A stretch of 64,000 bases of DNA from Microbacterium sp. LWO13-1.2 (GCF_038397725.1 NZ_CP151634.1:1178001-1242000), one strand, 5' to 3'. Positions 1 through 8,952 are shown, numbered from the stretch's first letter. Translations and numbers: made by a program. Notes: generated by a model from the letters alone, not told the origin.

Positions 1-2
1 TC

Positions 3-215
3 ACGGCAACCCGTGAAGGAGATTCGTCAGACGGTGTGCAGGATGTCTGGGCCGACACTCACTGGATGCACTCGTACATCGAGACCGCCGAGATGGTCGA
101 CAGATCCAGCGACCCGCGAGCCGTTGCGCTCGACGAGTACTGGAAGACGCTCGACGCCGCCGAGGTGATCGAGTCGACGGAGTACCGCGCCGAGCGGACC
201 GGGTGGTCCGGCTGA
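3..215 (+). CDS. C-terminal end of an unidentified protein (5' truncated by the window)
   Basis: An open frame runs from the window edge to TGA at 213-215 and gives 70 residues with no start inside the window. The fragment is acidic and Trp/Tyr-rich, with the pieces WADTHWMHSYIE, LDEYWKTLDAAE and a terminal RTGWSG. It contains no motif I can assign, no membrane segment and no Cys or His cluster. It converges on the minus-strand membrane protein that ends at 227, with only 11 bases between. Codon use matches the chromosome, so I take it as the real tail of a gene lying to the left. Function unknown. Confidence 0.6.
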   Translation, partial: TATREGDSSDGVQDVWADTHWMHSYIETAEMVDRSSDPRAVALDEYWKTLDAAEVIESTEYRAERTGWSG

Positions 216-226
216 GCGGATATCGC

Positions 227-631
227 TCAGTCGCGGCGGGACTTCTTGCGCTGCGGACGCAGGATGAAGCCGAAGATGCCGTTGATGATCGAGATGATGA
301 TCGCGGCGACCACGCCCCACCAGAAGTGACCGACGGTGAGGCCCCAGCCGAAGCCGCTCGTGATCCAGGCGGTCAGCCACAGCAGGAAGCCGTTGATGAC
401 GAACCCGATGAGGCCGATGGTGAGGATGTAGAGCGGGAAGGCGACGATCTTCACGACGGTGCCGATGATCGTGTTCACCAGGGCGAAGATCGCACCGACG
501 GCGAGCAGCGTGAGGACCAGCTGCAGCGTCTCGGCGGGCGGGAAGGCGGTGATCGCCACCTGCAGCACGGGGATCAACGTCACCACCCAGAGGGCGAAGG
601 CGTTCACGATGACTCGAATGATGAAGCGCAT
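227..631 (-). CDS. Phage holin family / YvlD-like four-helix membrane protein
   Basis: This 134-residue protein is almost entirely hydrophobic. It has four predicted membrane helices (about 5-30, 35-60, 63-88 and 100-125) and ends in a basic tail, RPQRKKSRRD. The family carries the misleading name 'phage holin' (Pfam Phage_holin_4_2) but is chromosomally encoded in most actinobacteria and is not a lysis protein; Bacillus YvlD is a relative. Its cellular role is not established, and association with envelope stress has been suggested in Bacillus. It is divergent from hisC, with 93 bases between the two starts. The ATG at 631 gives the usual family length. Confidence 0.75.
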   Translation of the reverse strand: MRFIIRVIVNAFALWVVTLIPVLQVAITAFPPAETLQLVLTLLAVGAIFALVNTIIGTVVKIVAFPLYILTIGLIGFVINGFLLWLTAWITSGFGWGLTVGHFWWGVVAAIIISIINGIFGFILRPQRKKSRRD

Positions 632-724
632 GGTCGTTTCAGTGTGGCACGATCGGCGCCGGATGTCAGCGGTTCAACGGGCGGACGCTCGCCAGAGCTC
701 GACGCCCGCTCTTAGACTCGACTC

Positions 725-1792
725 GTGACCGAGCCGATTCTGCCCCGCATCCGCCCCGCCATCGCCGCGCTCGCGCCGTACCGGCAAGGCAAGCAGGCAG
801 GACCCGACGCGTTCAAGCTGTCCAGTAACGAGAACCCCTTCGATCCGCTGCCCTCGGTCGTCGCCGCTCTGCAGCACACGACCCCGATCAACCGCTACCC
901 GGATGCATCGGCCGGCCGCCTGCGTGAGCGCCTCGCCGTCCGCTACGGCGTCGACTCCGACCAGGTGCACGTCGCCGCAGGTTCCGTCTCGATCCTGCAC
1001 CAGCTGATCCTCGCCACCTCCTCCGTGGGCGATGAGGTCGTCTACGCGTGGCGCTCGTTCGAGGCCTACCCGAGCCTTCCTCTCGTCGCCGGGGCAACGG
1101 GTGTGCAGGTGCCGCTGACGGACGAGTCGCGCCACGACCTCGACGCGATGGCGGATGCTGTCACCGAACGCACCAGCGCCATCATCCTGTGCACCCCCAA
1201 CAACCCGACCGGCCCGATCATCACGAGCGCCGAGTTCGCGTCCTTCGTCGGCCGCGTTCCGGCCGATGTGCTGATCGTCCTCGATGAGGCCTACGCCGAG
1301 TTCGTGACCGCGCCAGACGCTGTCGACGGGCTGAAGGAACGCGCATTCGAAGCGCATCCCAACGTGGTCGTCCTGCGCACGTTCTCCAAGGCCTACGGAC
1401 TCGCCGGGCTTCGCATCGGCTACGCGATCGGCAACAGCAAGGTGCTGGATGCCGCGCGCGCCACCGGCATCCCCCTGTCGGTCACGTCCGCCGCTGAGAA
1501 CGCGGCGATCGCCAGCCTCGACGCCGAAGCCGAGCTGCTCGATCGGGTCGCCGTGATCGTCGAGCGGCGCACGCTCCTTCGCGACGGTCTGCGCGCTCAG
1601 GGGTGGGATGTCCCGGACGCTCAGGGCAACTTCGTCTGGCTGCCCGCAGCAGAGCGCACCGATGAGGTGGCCGCCGCCTTCGCTGCGGCCGACGTGGTCG
1701 TGCGTCCGTTCAGCGGCGATGGCATCCGCATCTCCGTCGGGGAGGAGGCGTCCATCGCCCGGGTGCTCGAGGTCGCCGCCGCCACCCGCTGA
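725..1792 (+). CDS. hisC: Histidinol-phosphate aminotransferase
   Basis: A 355-residue class I/II PLP aminotransferase, the usual length for HisC. It converts imidazole-acetol phosphate and glutamate to histidinol phosphate in histidine synthesis. The N-terminal LSSNENPF, the CTPNNPTGP loop and the PLP-lysine motif [15 protein letters not shown] (Lys at residue 222) are all in place, followed by an [15 protein letters not shown] C-terminal phosphate-binding arginine region. The GTG start lies 7 bases after a TAGACT box at 713-718, so the mRNA is probably leaderless. No other his gene is in the window, so the gene stands alone. Actinobacterial HisC paralogues can also act on aromatic amino acids, which the sequence cannot exclude. 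Confidence 0.9.
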   Translation: MTEPILPRIRPAIAALAPYRQGKQAGPDAFKLSSNENPFDPLPSVVAALQHTTPINRYPDASAGRLRERLAVRYGVDSDQVHVAAGSVSILHQLILATSSVGDEVVYAWRSFEAYPSLPLVAGATGVQVPLTDESRHDLDAMADAVTERTSAIILCTPNNPTGPIITSAEFASFVGRVPADVLIVLDEAYAEFVTAPDAVDGLKERAFEAHPNVVVLRTFSKAYGLAGLRIGYAIGNSKVLDAARATGIPLSVTSAAENAAIASLDAEAELLDRVAVIVERRTLLRDGLRAQGWDVPDAQGNFVWLPAAERTDEVAAAFAAADVVVRPFSGDGIRISVGEEASIARVLEVAAATR

Positions 1793-1879
1793 TCGGCGCA
1801 TTCCTCCGGGTTCCCGACAGATACAAGGGCGTCCTAGGTATGCGTGCCCGGGAATGCCGGCGCGGGTAGCGTAAGAGCC

Positions 1880-3007
1880 GTGACTACCTCCGAGACCCCC
1901 CTCGTGCGCGTCCTCGATGCGACCGGACGGTTCACTCCGTCGGACGCCGCCGAGCCGTACCTGCCCCTGATCGATGCGATCACGGACGCAGAGCTCGAGC
2001 AGTTCTACCGCGACATGGTCGTCATCCGCGCGATCGACGTCCAGGCCACCAATCTGCAGCGGCAGGGACAGCTCGCCCTCTGGCCGCCGAGCCGTGGTCA
2101 GGAGGCCGCGCAGGTCGGCTCGGCTCGCGCCGCCCGTCCGCAGGACACGATCTTCCCCTCCTACCGCGAGCACGCGGTCACCCGCATCCGCGGCGTCGAC
2201 CCGCTCGACATCATCAAGCTGATGCGCGGCGTCTCGCACGGCGGCTGGGATCCGAGCGATCCGAAGAACGGCAACACCCGCCTGTACACGCTGGTGCTCG
2301 GCTCGCAGGCGCTGCACGCCACGGGCTACGCGATGGGCCTCGCCTTCGACGGGAAGTCCGGCACCGGCGACGTCGACAGCGACCAGGCCGTCATCGTCTA
2401 CTACGGCGACGGCGCTTCCAGCCAGGGCGACGTGCACGAGGCCATGGTCTTCGCGGCGAGCTACAAGACGCCAGAGGTCTTCTTCCTGCAGAACAACCAC
2501 TGGGCGATCTCGGTCCCGGTCTCCACACAGTCACCGGTGCCGCTGGTTCAGCGCAGTGCCGGCTACGGCATCCCGAGCGTTCGGGTCGACGGCAACGACG
2601 TGCTCGCCAGCTACGCGGTCTCCCGTGTCGCTCTCGACGAGGCCCGCAGCGGCCTCGGCCCTCGTGCGATCGAGGCCGTCACCTACCGCCTCGGTGCACA
2701 CACCACGAGCGATGACCCGACGAAGTACCGCGGTTCCGACGAGGAGCAGTCCTGGGCTGAGCGCGATCCGATCATCCGGATGCGCGCCTTCCTCGAAGGC
2801 CGCGGGGCATCGGCTGCGTTCTTCGACGACGTCGAGACCGAAGGGGCGGATGCTGCAGAGGATCTGCGCTCCCGCACCGTGGAGCTCGGCCCGCCGCCGG
2901 CATCCAAGGTCTTCGACCATGTCTACAGCGAGCCGCATCCGCTGATCGACGAACAGCGCGCCTGGCGCGACAGTTATGAGTCGTCGTTCGAAGGGGGCGC
3001 GAAGTGA
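1880..3007 (+). CDS. 2-oxo acid dehydrogenase E1 component, alpha subunit
   Basis: A 375-residue thiamine diphosphate enzyme subunit that decarboxylates a 2-oxo acid (pyruvate or a branched-chain acid) and passes the acyl group to the lipoyl domain of E2. The TPP/Mg motif is visible as GDGASSQGD followed about 25 residues later by QNNHW, and a DDPTKYR segment matches the phosphorylation-loop region of E1 alpha proteins. I chose GTG 1880 because it lies 7 bases after a TAGCGT -10 box (1867-1872), implying a leaderless transcript; an in-frame ATG at 1844 would add an unconserved 12-residue tail. The stop overlaps the start of the beta subunit by four bases (GTGA). Substrate specificity is not certain. 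Confidence 0.88.
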   Translation: MTTSETPLVRVLDATGRFTPSDAAEPYLPLIDAITDAELEQFYRDMVVIRAIDVQATNLQRQGQLALWPPSRGQEAAQVGSARAARPQDTIFPSYREHAVTRIRGVDPLDIIKLMRGVSHGGWDPSDPKNGNTRLYTLVLGSQALHATGYAMGLAFDGKSGTGDVDSDQAVIVYYGDGASSQGDVHEAMVFAASYKTPEVFFLQNNHWAISVPVSTQSPVPLVQRSAGYGIPSVRVDGNDVLASYAVSRVALDEARSGLGPRAIEAVTYRLGAHTTSDDPTKYRGSDEEQSWAERDPIIRMRAFLEGRGASAAFFDDVETEGADAAEDLRSRTVELGPPPASKVFDHVYSEPHPLIDEQRAWRDSYESSFEGGAK

Positions 3008-3984
3008 CCCTCGAGACGATGCCGTTCAGCAAGGCCCTCAACGCCGGGCTGCGCAAGGCCATGGAAGACGACCCCCGCGTCCTGATGATGGGCGAGGACA
3101 TCGGCAAGCTCGGCGGCGTGTTCCGCGTCACCGAGCACCTGCAGCGCGACTTCGGCGAGCGGCGCGTGCTGGACACCCCGCTCGCGGAATCCGGAATCGT
3201 CGGCACCGCCATCGGTTTGGCGATGACCGGCTTCCGCCCGGTCTGCGAGATCCAGTTCGACGGATTCGTGTTCCCCGCGTTCGACCAGATCACCACCCAG
3301 CTCGCCAAGCTGACCAACCGGCATGAGGGTCGGCTCTCGATGCCGATCGTCATCCGCATCCCGTACGGCGGTCACATCGGCGCCGTCGAGCACCACCAGG
3401 AGAGCCCGGAGGCGTACTTCACGCACACCCCCGGACTGCGGGTGGTGTCGCCGTCGACGCCGAACGACGCGTACTGGATGATCCAGGAGGCGATCCGTTC
3501 GAACGATCCGGTGATCTTCATGGAGCCGAAGAGCCGGTACTGGCAGAAGGGCGAGGTGGACGTCGAGTCATCCGCCGTTCCGCTGCATTCGTCACGTGTG
3601 GTGCGCACGGGCTCGGACGTCACTCTCGTCGGTCACGGCGCGATCGTCACCACGCTGCTGCAGGCAGCAGCGCTCGCCGAGTCCGAGGGCACCAGCTGCG
3701 AGGTCGTCGATGTGCGTTCGCTGTCGCCGGTCGACTACGAGCCGATCCTCGACTCGGTGCGCAAGACCGGTCGTATGGTCTACGCGCAGGAGGCGCAGGG
3801 CTTCACCAGCCTCGGCAGCGAGGTCGCGGCGACCGTCATGGAGCGCGCCTTCTATGCGCTCGAAGCGCCGGTGCTGCGTGTGTCCGGGTACGACACCCCG
3901 TTCCCGCCCGCGAAGCTCGAGGGCACGTATCTCCCCGATGCCGACCGCATCCTCGAGGCCGTCGATCGCTCGCTGGCCTACTGA
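3004..3984 (+). CDS. 2-oxo acid dehydrogenase E1 component, beta subunit
   Basis: A 326-residue partner of the E1 alpha subunit, with the transketolase pyrimidine-binding domain in the N-terminal half (MGEDIGKLGGVFRVT, LAESGIVGTAIGLAMTG) and the transketolase C-terminal domain after about residue 200 (LVGHGAIVTTLLQAA, EVVDVRSLSPVD). Length is normal for BkdB/AcoB/PdhB proteins. It starts with GTG inside the alpha-subunit stop (GTGA overlap), so the two subunits are translationally coupled and made in equal amounts. The E2 gene follows 24 bases later after a GGAAGGA ribosome-binding site. Confidence 0.9.
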   Translation: MTLETMPFSKALNAGLRKAMEDDPRVLMMGEDIGKLGGVFRVTEHLQRDFGERRVLDTPLAESGIVGTAIGLAMTGFRPVCEIQFDGFVFPAFDQITTQLAKLTNRHEGRLSMPIVIRIPYGGHIGAVEHHQESPEAYFTHTPGLRVVSPSTPNDAYWMIQEAIRSNDPVIFMEPKSRYWQKGEVDVESSAVPLHSSRVVRTGSDVTLVGHGAIVTTLLQAAALAESEGTSCEVVDVRSLSPVDYEPILDSVRKTGRMVYAQEAQGFTSLGSEVAATVMERAFYALEAPVLRVSGYDTPFPPAKLEGTYLPDADRILEAVDRSLAY

Positions 3985-4008
3985 CTCCACCGTCCGGAAG
4001 GACTCGCT

Positions 4009-5337
4009 ATGAGCACGCAGAACTTCAACCTCCCCGATGTCGGCGAAGGTCTCACCGAGGCCGAGATCGTGACGTGGAAGGTCGCCCCCGGCGACACGGT
4101 CGCGATCAACGACGTCATCTGTGAGATCGAGACCGCCAAATCGCTGGTCGAGCTGCCGTCGCCGCATGCCGGCATCGTCGGCGAGCTGCTCGTCGGTGAG
4201 GGCACCACGGTCGAGGTCGGGTCGCCGATCATCACCTTCCTGACGGATGCGGTGGATGCTGCACCCGCCGCTCCGGCACCTGCTGTCGAGGAGGCCGGCG
4301 GCTCGGTGCTCGTCGGCTACGGCACCGGAGGAGGCGCCACCTCGCGCCGACGCAAGCCGCCGGAGCGCTCGGTGCTCTCCTCGGTCGGCGTCATCGCGAA
4401 GCCGCCGATCCGCAAGCTCGCCCGCGACCTCGGGGTCGACCTCACCGCGGTCACCGCCACCGGCGGCGACGGCGAGGTCACGCGCGACGATGTCGTGAAT
4501 CACGCATCTCAGGCCAGCGTCTTCCGCAACATCCAGACTCCGGAGTGGGGAGACGTGCGCGAGGAGACCGTTCCGGCCCCGCACGCGGCACCGGGCGGGA
4601 TCGCCCGCGGCATCGCTTCGTCTGAGGCATCCGAGGACCGCACCGAATCCATCCCGGTGAAAGGCGTGCGCAAAGCCACCTCGTCGGCCATGGTGCAGAG
4701 CGCCTACTCCGCGCCGCACGTCACGGTGTGGAAGGAGATCGACGCCTCCCGCACGATGGAGCTCGTGAAGAGGCTCAAGGCGTCGCCGGACTACGCCGAG
4801 ATCCGGGTATCGCCGCTGCTGATCATGGCCCGCGCGGTCATCTGGGCCGCCCGCCGCACGCCGATGGTGAACGCGGCCTGGGTCGACAAGGATGGCGGCG
4901 CCGAGATCGCCGTGCGCCACTACGTGAACCTCGGCATCGCCGCGGCGACCCCGCGCGGTCTGCTCGTCCCGAACATCAAGGATGCGCAGGACCTCGGGAT
5001 GAAGGATCTGGCCCGTGCCTTGAACCGCCTGACGCTGACCGCCCGCGAAGGAAAGACGACGCCGGCCGACCAGCAGGGCGGCACGATCACGATCACGAAC
5101 ATCGGCGTCTTCGGGATGGATGCCGGCACGCCGATCATCAACCCCGGCGAGGCCGGAATCGTGGCGCTGGGAACCATCAGCCAGAAGCCCTGGGTCGTCG
5201 ACGGCGAGGTGCGCCCGCGCTGGGTGACGACGGTCGCCGGTTCGTTCGATCACCGTGTGGTCGACGGCGATGGCATGAGCCGGTTCATCGCCGACGTGGC
5301 ATCGATTCTCGAGGAGCCGGCGCTGCTCGTCGACTGA
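4009..5337 (+). CDS. Dihydrolipoamide acyltransferase (E2) of the 2-oxo acid dehydrogenase
   Basis: A 442-residue E2 with one lipoyl domain (residues 4-80; lipoyl Lys 44 in the EIETAKS motif), a linker, a peripheral subunit-binding domain near 125-160 ([14 protein letters not shown]) and a catalytic acyltransferase domain from about 210 to the end. The active-site HRVVDGDG motif is present near the C-terminus. It forms the core of the complex whose E1 subunits lie just upstream. No E3 (dihydrolipoamide dehydrogenase) gene is nearby, so E3 must be supplied from elsewhere, as is common. A single lipoyl domain and the short linker favour a branched-chain-type E2 over the multi-lipoyl actinobacterial SucB/AceF type. 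Confidence 0.9.
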   Translation: MSTQNFNLPDVGEGLTEAEIVTWKVAPGDTVAINDVICEIETAKSLVELPSPHAGIVGELLVGEGTTVEVGSPIITFLTDAVDAAPAAPAPAVEEAGGSVLVGYGTGGGATSRRRKPPERSVLSSVGVIAKPPIRKLARDLGVDLTAVTATGGDGEVTRDDVVNHASQASVFRNIQTPEWGDVREETVPAPHAAPGGIARGIASSEASEDRTESIPVKGVRKATSSAMVQSAYSAPHVTVWKEIDASRTMELVKRLKASPDYAEIRVSPLLIMARAVIWAARRTPMVNAAWVDKDGGAEIAVRHYVNLGIAAATPRGLLVPNIKDAQDLGMKDLARALNRLTLTAREGKTTPADQQGGTITITNIGVFGMDAGTPIINPGEAGIVALGTISQKPWVVDGEVRPRWVTTVAGSFDHRVVDGDGMSRFIADVASILEEPALLVD

Positions 5338-5344
5338 CGGTCCG

Positions 5345-5700
5345 TTGGCGGAGATCGTGGGTCCCGATTACACGGTGACCAGCCTGACTCGGGCCCTCGG
5401 GTGGACGGAGGCTAAGGTCACCGAGGCCGGCGAGACGCTTCGGCTCCTCTCGCTCGAGACCGACGACGGGGTACGCTCTGCCCCGCATTTCAGCTCCAAG
5501 ATGGGCAGCTGGTGGAGGGACTAAGTGACGTCGTGGCCGTTCTGCAGACAGGGACTGCTAGCCACTGGACCTGGGCGCAGTGGCTGAACACAGCGCTCCC
5601 CGACGAGAACGTGCCGCGCGCCATCGATGCACTCCAGGCCGGACGTCTCGACGAGGTTCTCCGCGATGCTGAGCATGACGCCTGGGCATGGCATTCTTGA
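5345..5700 (+). pseudogene. Frameshifted gene of a small antitoxin-like family
   Basis: Two overlapping frames together encode one apparent protein. The first runs from TTG 5345 to TAA 5522-5524 and reads sensibly to about residue 45 (LTRALGWTEAKV, LRLLSLETDDGV). The sense then continues in the next frame, which is open through 5485-5700 and reads AFQLQDGQLVEGL, HWTWAQWLN and EVLRDAEHDAWAWHS. That second half resembles small actinobacterial proteins often found beside RES-domain toxins. The junction is near 5473-5484, where a one-base change would join them. The N-terminus also looks short. It starts 8 bases after the E2 stop and may mark the left edge of the accessory region. The downstream 5701-5912 holds no intact gene. 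Confidence 0.5.
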
Positions 5701-5912
5701 CGGACTCTCAGCCAGGTTGGTTGCTTGGCAGGACGAGTCGCTTGTCGTCCACGGTCCTGTAGCCCAGTGCACCGAGCGAGCGAGCAATTGCGCGTCCCGG
5801 AAGCTAAGACGCACCCTGTGGATATTCGCTGGTCGATTGCCGCTCTTCTATAGGCCCCGCTATGACACCGGAGAGCCTTCGTTCAGGAAGATCGGGCAAG
5901 GTGCGACCTGCC

Positions 5913-6146
5913 TCAGCCCTTCGGCGGGTTCGGGTCGTCACCGTAGGTGTTGCGGTCATGGATACGGCCGTTATCCTTGCGGTGCTTCAACCACTCGCTG
6001 CCGCTGTTGCGTGCAAGGTCTTTGCCTCGCTCCGACGCTTCGGCAGCGGTGTCGTGTGTGCTGCTCGCTCTCTGGCTGCCTTCTCGGCGGTTGACCCACT
6101 TCTGGGAGTCGTCGTCGAATGAGGTGTGCACGTTGCCGTTGCCCAT
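5913..6146 (-). CDS. DUF2188 domain protein
   Basis: A 77-residue hydrophilic protein with the layout of DUF2188: a Trp near the N-terminus (KWVNRREG), a central Ala/Lys helix (TAAEASERGKDLARNSG) and the C-terminal signature HRKDNGRIHDRNTYGDDP. Members are small stand-alone proteins common in actinobacteria and on mobile elements; their role is unknown. The ATG at 6146 is preceded by a good AGGAG site. It is divergent from the unknown gene starting at 6255, with 108 bases between. Confidence 0.72.
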   Translation of the reverse strand: MGNGNVHTSFDDDSQKWVNRREGSQRASSTHDTAAEASERGKDLARNSGSEWLKHRKDNGRIHDRNTYGDDPNPPKG

Positions 6147-6254
6147 GCTGTCTCCTGCTTCGTTGTCGTGATGTCCACTACGGGTGGTGGCCGTAGCGTA
6201 TCGCTCTCACGTTCCACAGACATGCAAGTCGCCGAGGTCTGCCAGGATTCGAGA

Positions 6255-6752
6255 ATGGAGTCATCTCACACCTCCGAGGTCGCGATGGTTGCGGCAACCT
6301 GGAAGAGCGTTGAAGCATCCGGAATTCCGGATTCTCCCGTCCGACGGATGCTGTTCGAGCTGGCAGAGCGAATCGGTAGTCACGCCACGAACGGAGACGA
6401 TCTTGCGCTCATGTCCGCTGCCTACCGGGCGCTGATGGACGTGCTCCATGAACGGGCGCGCGACGACAGCAAGACTCCGCTCCAAATCCAAGTCGATGTA
6501 CAGCGCGATCTCAGAGAGATCCGAGCGATGGGGGTTGACGTCCCAGACGTCTCCTTCACGGACGAGGACTTCGACCTCCCACCCAGCAAGCCAGGAGAGC
6601 TCGCCGCCCAGCTCGGCTATGCGGACGAAGGTCGAGTGGTACGTCGGCTCCTGCGTCGCGGTTTTCCCGACCATGAACGGTACAGCCGCTGGGAGCCGCT
6701 GAGTACCGCACAGGTCAACTACGTTCGCGCCCACCTGCCTCCTCGGCGTTGA
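6255..6752 (+). CDS. Hypothetical protein, 165 residues
   Basis: I do not recognise this soluble, helical protein. It reads MESSHTSEVAMVAATWKSVE, then a helical middle (PVRRMLFELAERIG, SAAYRALMDVLHERARD) and a C-terminal part with GRVVRRLLRRGFP and LSTAQVNYVRAHLPPRR, which could be a short DNA- or RNA-binding helix-turn-helix. ATG 6255 has a modest AGGA site; the frame is open upstream to 6126, so a longer form is possible. It is followed by two more unknown genes on the same strand. Codon use is less G/C-biased than in the flanking metabolic genes, in keeping with an accessory origin. Confidence 0.55.
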   Translation: MESSHTSEVAMVAATWKSVEASGIPDSPVRRMLFELAERIGSHATNGDDLALMSAAYRALMDVLHERARDDSKTPLQIQVDVQRDLREIRAMGVDVPDVSFTDEDFDLPPSKPGELAAQLGYADEGRVVRRLLRRGFPDHERYSRWEPLSTAQVNYVRAHLPPRR

Positions 6753-6841
6753 TGGGCGGACCGGCACGCCGGCATGTCGGTGAGCGCGAATAGGGTCAGG
6801 TCATGCGTCAGACCAAAGTCCAGCAGATCAAGTAGGTCGTC

Positions 6842-7204
6842 GTGGGTGTTGCTCTCGGCGTCCTCGCACTCGACATTGTCGCGGTCGCGAGCAGCAAGAC
6901 GGCGCTCGAGTTCGCGTTCAACTACGCATGGCGACGCTGGTCGGAGGCATCCCAGTTCCCGAGCATCGCCGGCCACGATCCCGGAAACCTGTTCTGGATC
7001 GGGATGGGGAGATCCGAGGGGCGACACGTCGCGTGCGCGGCCTTGAACGACGATGACTGCGCTACCCCGTACATTCGCTACGACTGGACTGTCGACGAAG
7101 CGCTGGACCATCACGCGTCCAGAGAAGTGACGGCAGAGGACTGGAAAGAGCTCGGGCGACTGTTCGTTGAGTACTTTGACGAGAACGAGGTGCGACGCAG
7201 GTGA
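6842..7204 (+). CDS. Hypothetical protein with N-terminal membrane or signal segment
   Basis: From GTG 6842 the frame encodes 120 residues beginning with a hydrophobic stretch (VALGVLALDIVAVASS), then a soluble part with AWRRWSEAS, GRHVACAALNDDDCATPYIRYDW and WKELGRLFVEYFDE. The same frame continues upstream to an ATG at 6803 that would add MRQTKVQQIK, but an in-frame TAG at 6833-6835 separates the two parts. The basic leader followed by a membrane helix is what an intact protein would look like, so this may be a recent nonsense allele that restarts at GTG 6842. The stop overlaps the next gene's start (GTGA). Function unknown. Confidence 0.5.
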   Translation: MGVALGVLALDIVAVASSKTALEFAFNYAWRRWSEASQFPSIAGHDPGNLFWIGMGRSEGRHVACAALNDDDCATPYIRYDWTVDEALDHHASREVTAEDWKELGRLFVEYFDENEVRRR

Positions 7205-8283
7205 CCGACCCTCTGCTCACGGAGAGATCCGACGGCTTCGAGTACGACCTGAGGATGATGTGCGCCTGCGGAGAGGCTACCCCTCTGTCCGCAGCTGAGT
7301 ACGAGGAGGGCTCTCACGGGGCGCGGATGGCCTGCTCGCACTGCGGAGAATCGATTCACTACGGGCCTGCCGTCGCTGCGCTCCGAGACCCCGCCGACCC
7401 CGCCCTCGACGACGCGGCGCTCTCTTCGTTCGCGTGGTACCACACGAGCACCGAACCAGTCTGGCCATCCCCGAACTTCGCTGTGGACTTCGTGCAGGGG
7501 ATCGATGACCGCGACTTGTTGATGCCGAGCCGTGAGGCCTACATTGCAGAGCCCACGTCGAAGGCGCTGCACGTGGGGACGTACGAGGCAGCAATCGAGA
7601 ACATGCTGCGTCGGATGAACGACGAGCTCGATTCTCATTCTCAGTTCTACCTGTACCGCGTTGCGCTGAACCTGGACCCGACACGCATCAACGACGGGTT
7701 CCGCGACGAAAATCATGAGATCGCGTCAGACATCACCACACACGAATTAGATGAGCAGGATCTGTTGGCCGTGCGGTATCTGAACGTGCACGAGGCCATC
7801 GGAACGCTGTCCTTGGCCATCCGACCGCAAGCGATCCTCGCTGTGCAAAGGATCGCGCTCCCCGTGCCGAGGCTCGCCATGCCCGTCGACCCTGCCATCG
7901 ACGATGGCATCCGGCAGGCGATGACCGCATCACGCCGGCTGTCAGATGCGGCAGACGCGCTCCCCGTGACACCTATCGAGCGGCGCAAGATGGAGCTGGG
8001 GATGAAGCCGGACCCCACCGGGGCAGCGAAACACTACCGCGAGGTTCGACACTCTTACAATGACGCAGTGCGGCGTCTCGAACAGCGGCTGGAGGACGCC
8101 TATCTTCCATTTGCGTCGGCCTTGGTGCGACGTGCGTTCACCAAGGCCGCCGCGCACTGGCAGTCGGACGGCCTCGAGGAATACGTCACCCTCTATAGAA
8201 CACTTGCCGCACTCGTGGAGCATGCGCAGGACGTTATTGAGGAGGTCGCGGTACAAGGCTGGCGGCGAGTGACAGCGAGCTGA
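7201..8283 (+). CDS. Hypothetical protein with N-terminal zinc-ribbon-like Cys pairs
   Basis: A 360-residue protein that I cannot assign. Near the N-terminus it has CACG and, about 25 residues later, CSHCG, the spacing of a zinc ribbon. The rest is soluble and mainly helical: an acidic middle (residues 60-180), then helices with RLSDAADALPVTPIERRKMELG and a C-terminal part rich in Tyr and Arg. It starts with GTG inside the stop of the preceding gene (GTGA), so the two are translationally coupled and probably work together. The end is followed by 117 bases with no clear terminator, then a convergent minus-strand gene. Confidence 0.6.
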   Translation: MTDPLLTERSDGFEYDLRMMCACGEATPLSAAEYEEGSHGARMACSHCGESIHYGPAVAALRDPADPALDDAALSSFAWYHTSTEPVWPSPNFAVDFVQGIDDRDLLMPSREAYIAEPTSKALHVGTYEAAIENMLRRMNDELDSHSQFYLYRVALNLDPTRINDGFRDENHEIASDITTHELDEQDLLAVRYLNVHEAIGTLSLAIRPQAILAVQRIALPVPRLAMPVDPAIDDGIRQAMTASRRLSDAADALPVTPIERRKMELGMKPDPTGAAKHYREVRHSYNDAVRRLEQRLEDAYLPFASALVRRAFTKAAAHWQSDGLEEYVTLYRTLAALVEHAQDVIEEVAVQGWRRVTAS

Positions 8284-8400
8284 TCAACTAACGCTCGATG
8301 CTGGCGGGAGGCGCGTCGAGGAGGTGGTGACGAAGCTCGTGGTCGAGGCGAATCCTGAAGGCGCTGTTCGTTCCCGCGACGAGCCGCCTTCGCCGAATCC

Positions 8401-8952
8401 CTAGCCCAGTCGTTTGTCGGCGAGGACGAACGGGATCACTTTGCTCTCGAGCAGCATGCGCATCTTGTACCGCTGCTTCGAGTTGATGGTGCTCTTGTCC
8501 CGTTTCCCGAACATCTTGAGCAGGAACTCGCAGTCGTCCCAACCGTCGCCATGATTGAAGGCGTCAGGGGTGAACACACCTTCCTCGTAGAGAAACTCCA
8601 GGACAGCCCGCGAGAAGAATTCCGTTGTCATCTCCACAGTGTTGCCGTCGTTCACGGTGTCCCGCACGAGCACGAGCTTCCGGAACACGTCGACTCGACG
8701 GTTGAGCTCGGTGCGACCGAAGTGGTTCACGCAGGAACTACCTATGGGGAACAGCTCCGCCCCGTTGACCTCGTTGGTGATCGTGTACATCCACAGCAGA
8801 CCGGTCTGCCCGCACACGCATTCGCCGTCGCTGGTCGGATGCTCCTCGACAGACGTCACGTCCCACTCGAGGAGCGCCTTCTTCCATTTGGTTGCGTCCG
8901 ATGCGGTGATGACCGCGCTCCGGAGCACCTGGAAGTTCGCTGTCATAGCCAT
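8401..8952 (-). CDS. Hypothetical Cys-containing protein of mobile-element type
   Basis: From ATG 8952, preceded by a GGGGAT ribosome-binding site, the gene encodes 183 residues. The N-terminal half has CVCGQTGLLWMYTITNEVNG followed by FPIGSSCVNHFG, so three Cys and a His lie in a pattern that could bind zinc. The C-terminal half is helical and basic (FGKRDKSTINSKQRYKMRMLLESK). Proteins of this look occur on plasmids, phages and integrative elements without known function. The frame is open upstream to 9297, but the extension is low-complexity and lacks a better start. An ATG at 8946 is a second possible start. Confidence 0.5.
   Translation of the reverse strand: MAMTANFQVLRSAVITASDATKWKKALLEWDVTSVEEHPTSDGECVCGQTGLLWMYTITNEVNGAELFPIGSSCVNHFGRTELNRRVDVFRKLVLVRDTVNDGNTVEMTTEFFSRAVLEFLYEEGVFTPDAFNHGDGWDDCEFLLKMFGKRDKSTINSKQRYKMRMLLESKVIPFVLADKRLG

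Noticed and set aside
674..2500. Very long minus-strand open frame opposite hisC and the E1 alpha gene
   Set aside because: Its translation is an Arg/Asp/Gly-rich shadow with no domain; the plus-strand genes have full motifs and usual lengths.
3592..5253. Long minus-strand open frame opposite E1 beta and E2
   Set aside because: Same shadow effect of high GC; the plus-strand lipoyl and acyltransferase motifs are decisive.
5708..5806. Short minus-strand fragment reading ALGYRTVDDKRLVLP
   Set aside because: Looks like a protein tail but is open for only about 32 codons between stops; too little to call a gene remnant.
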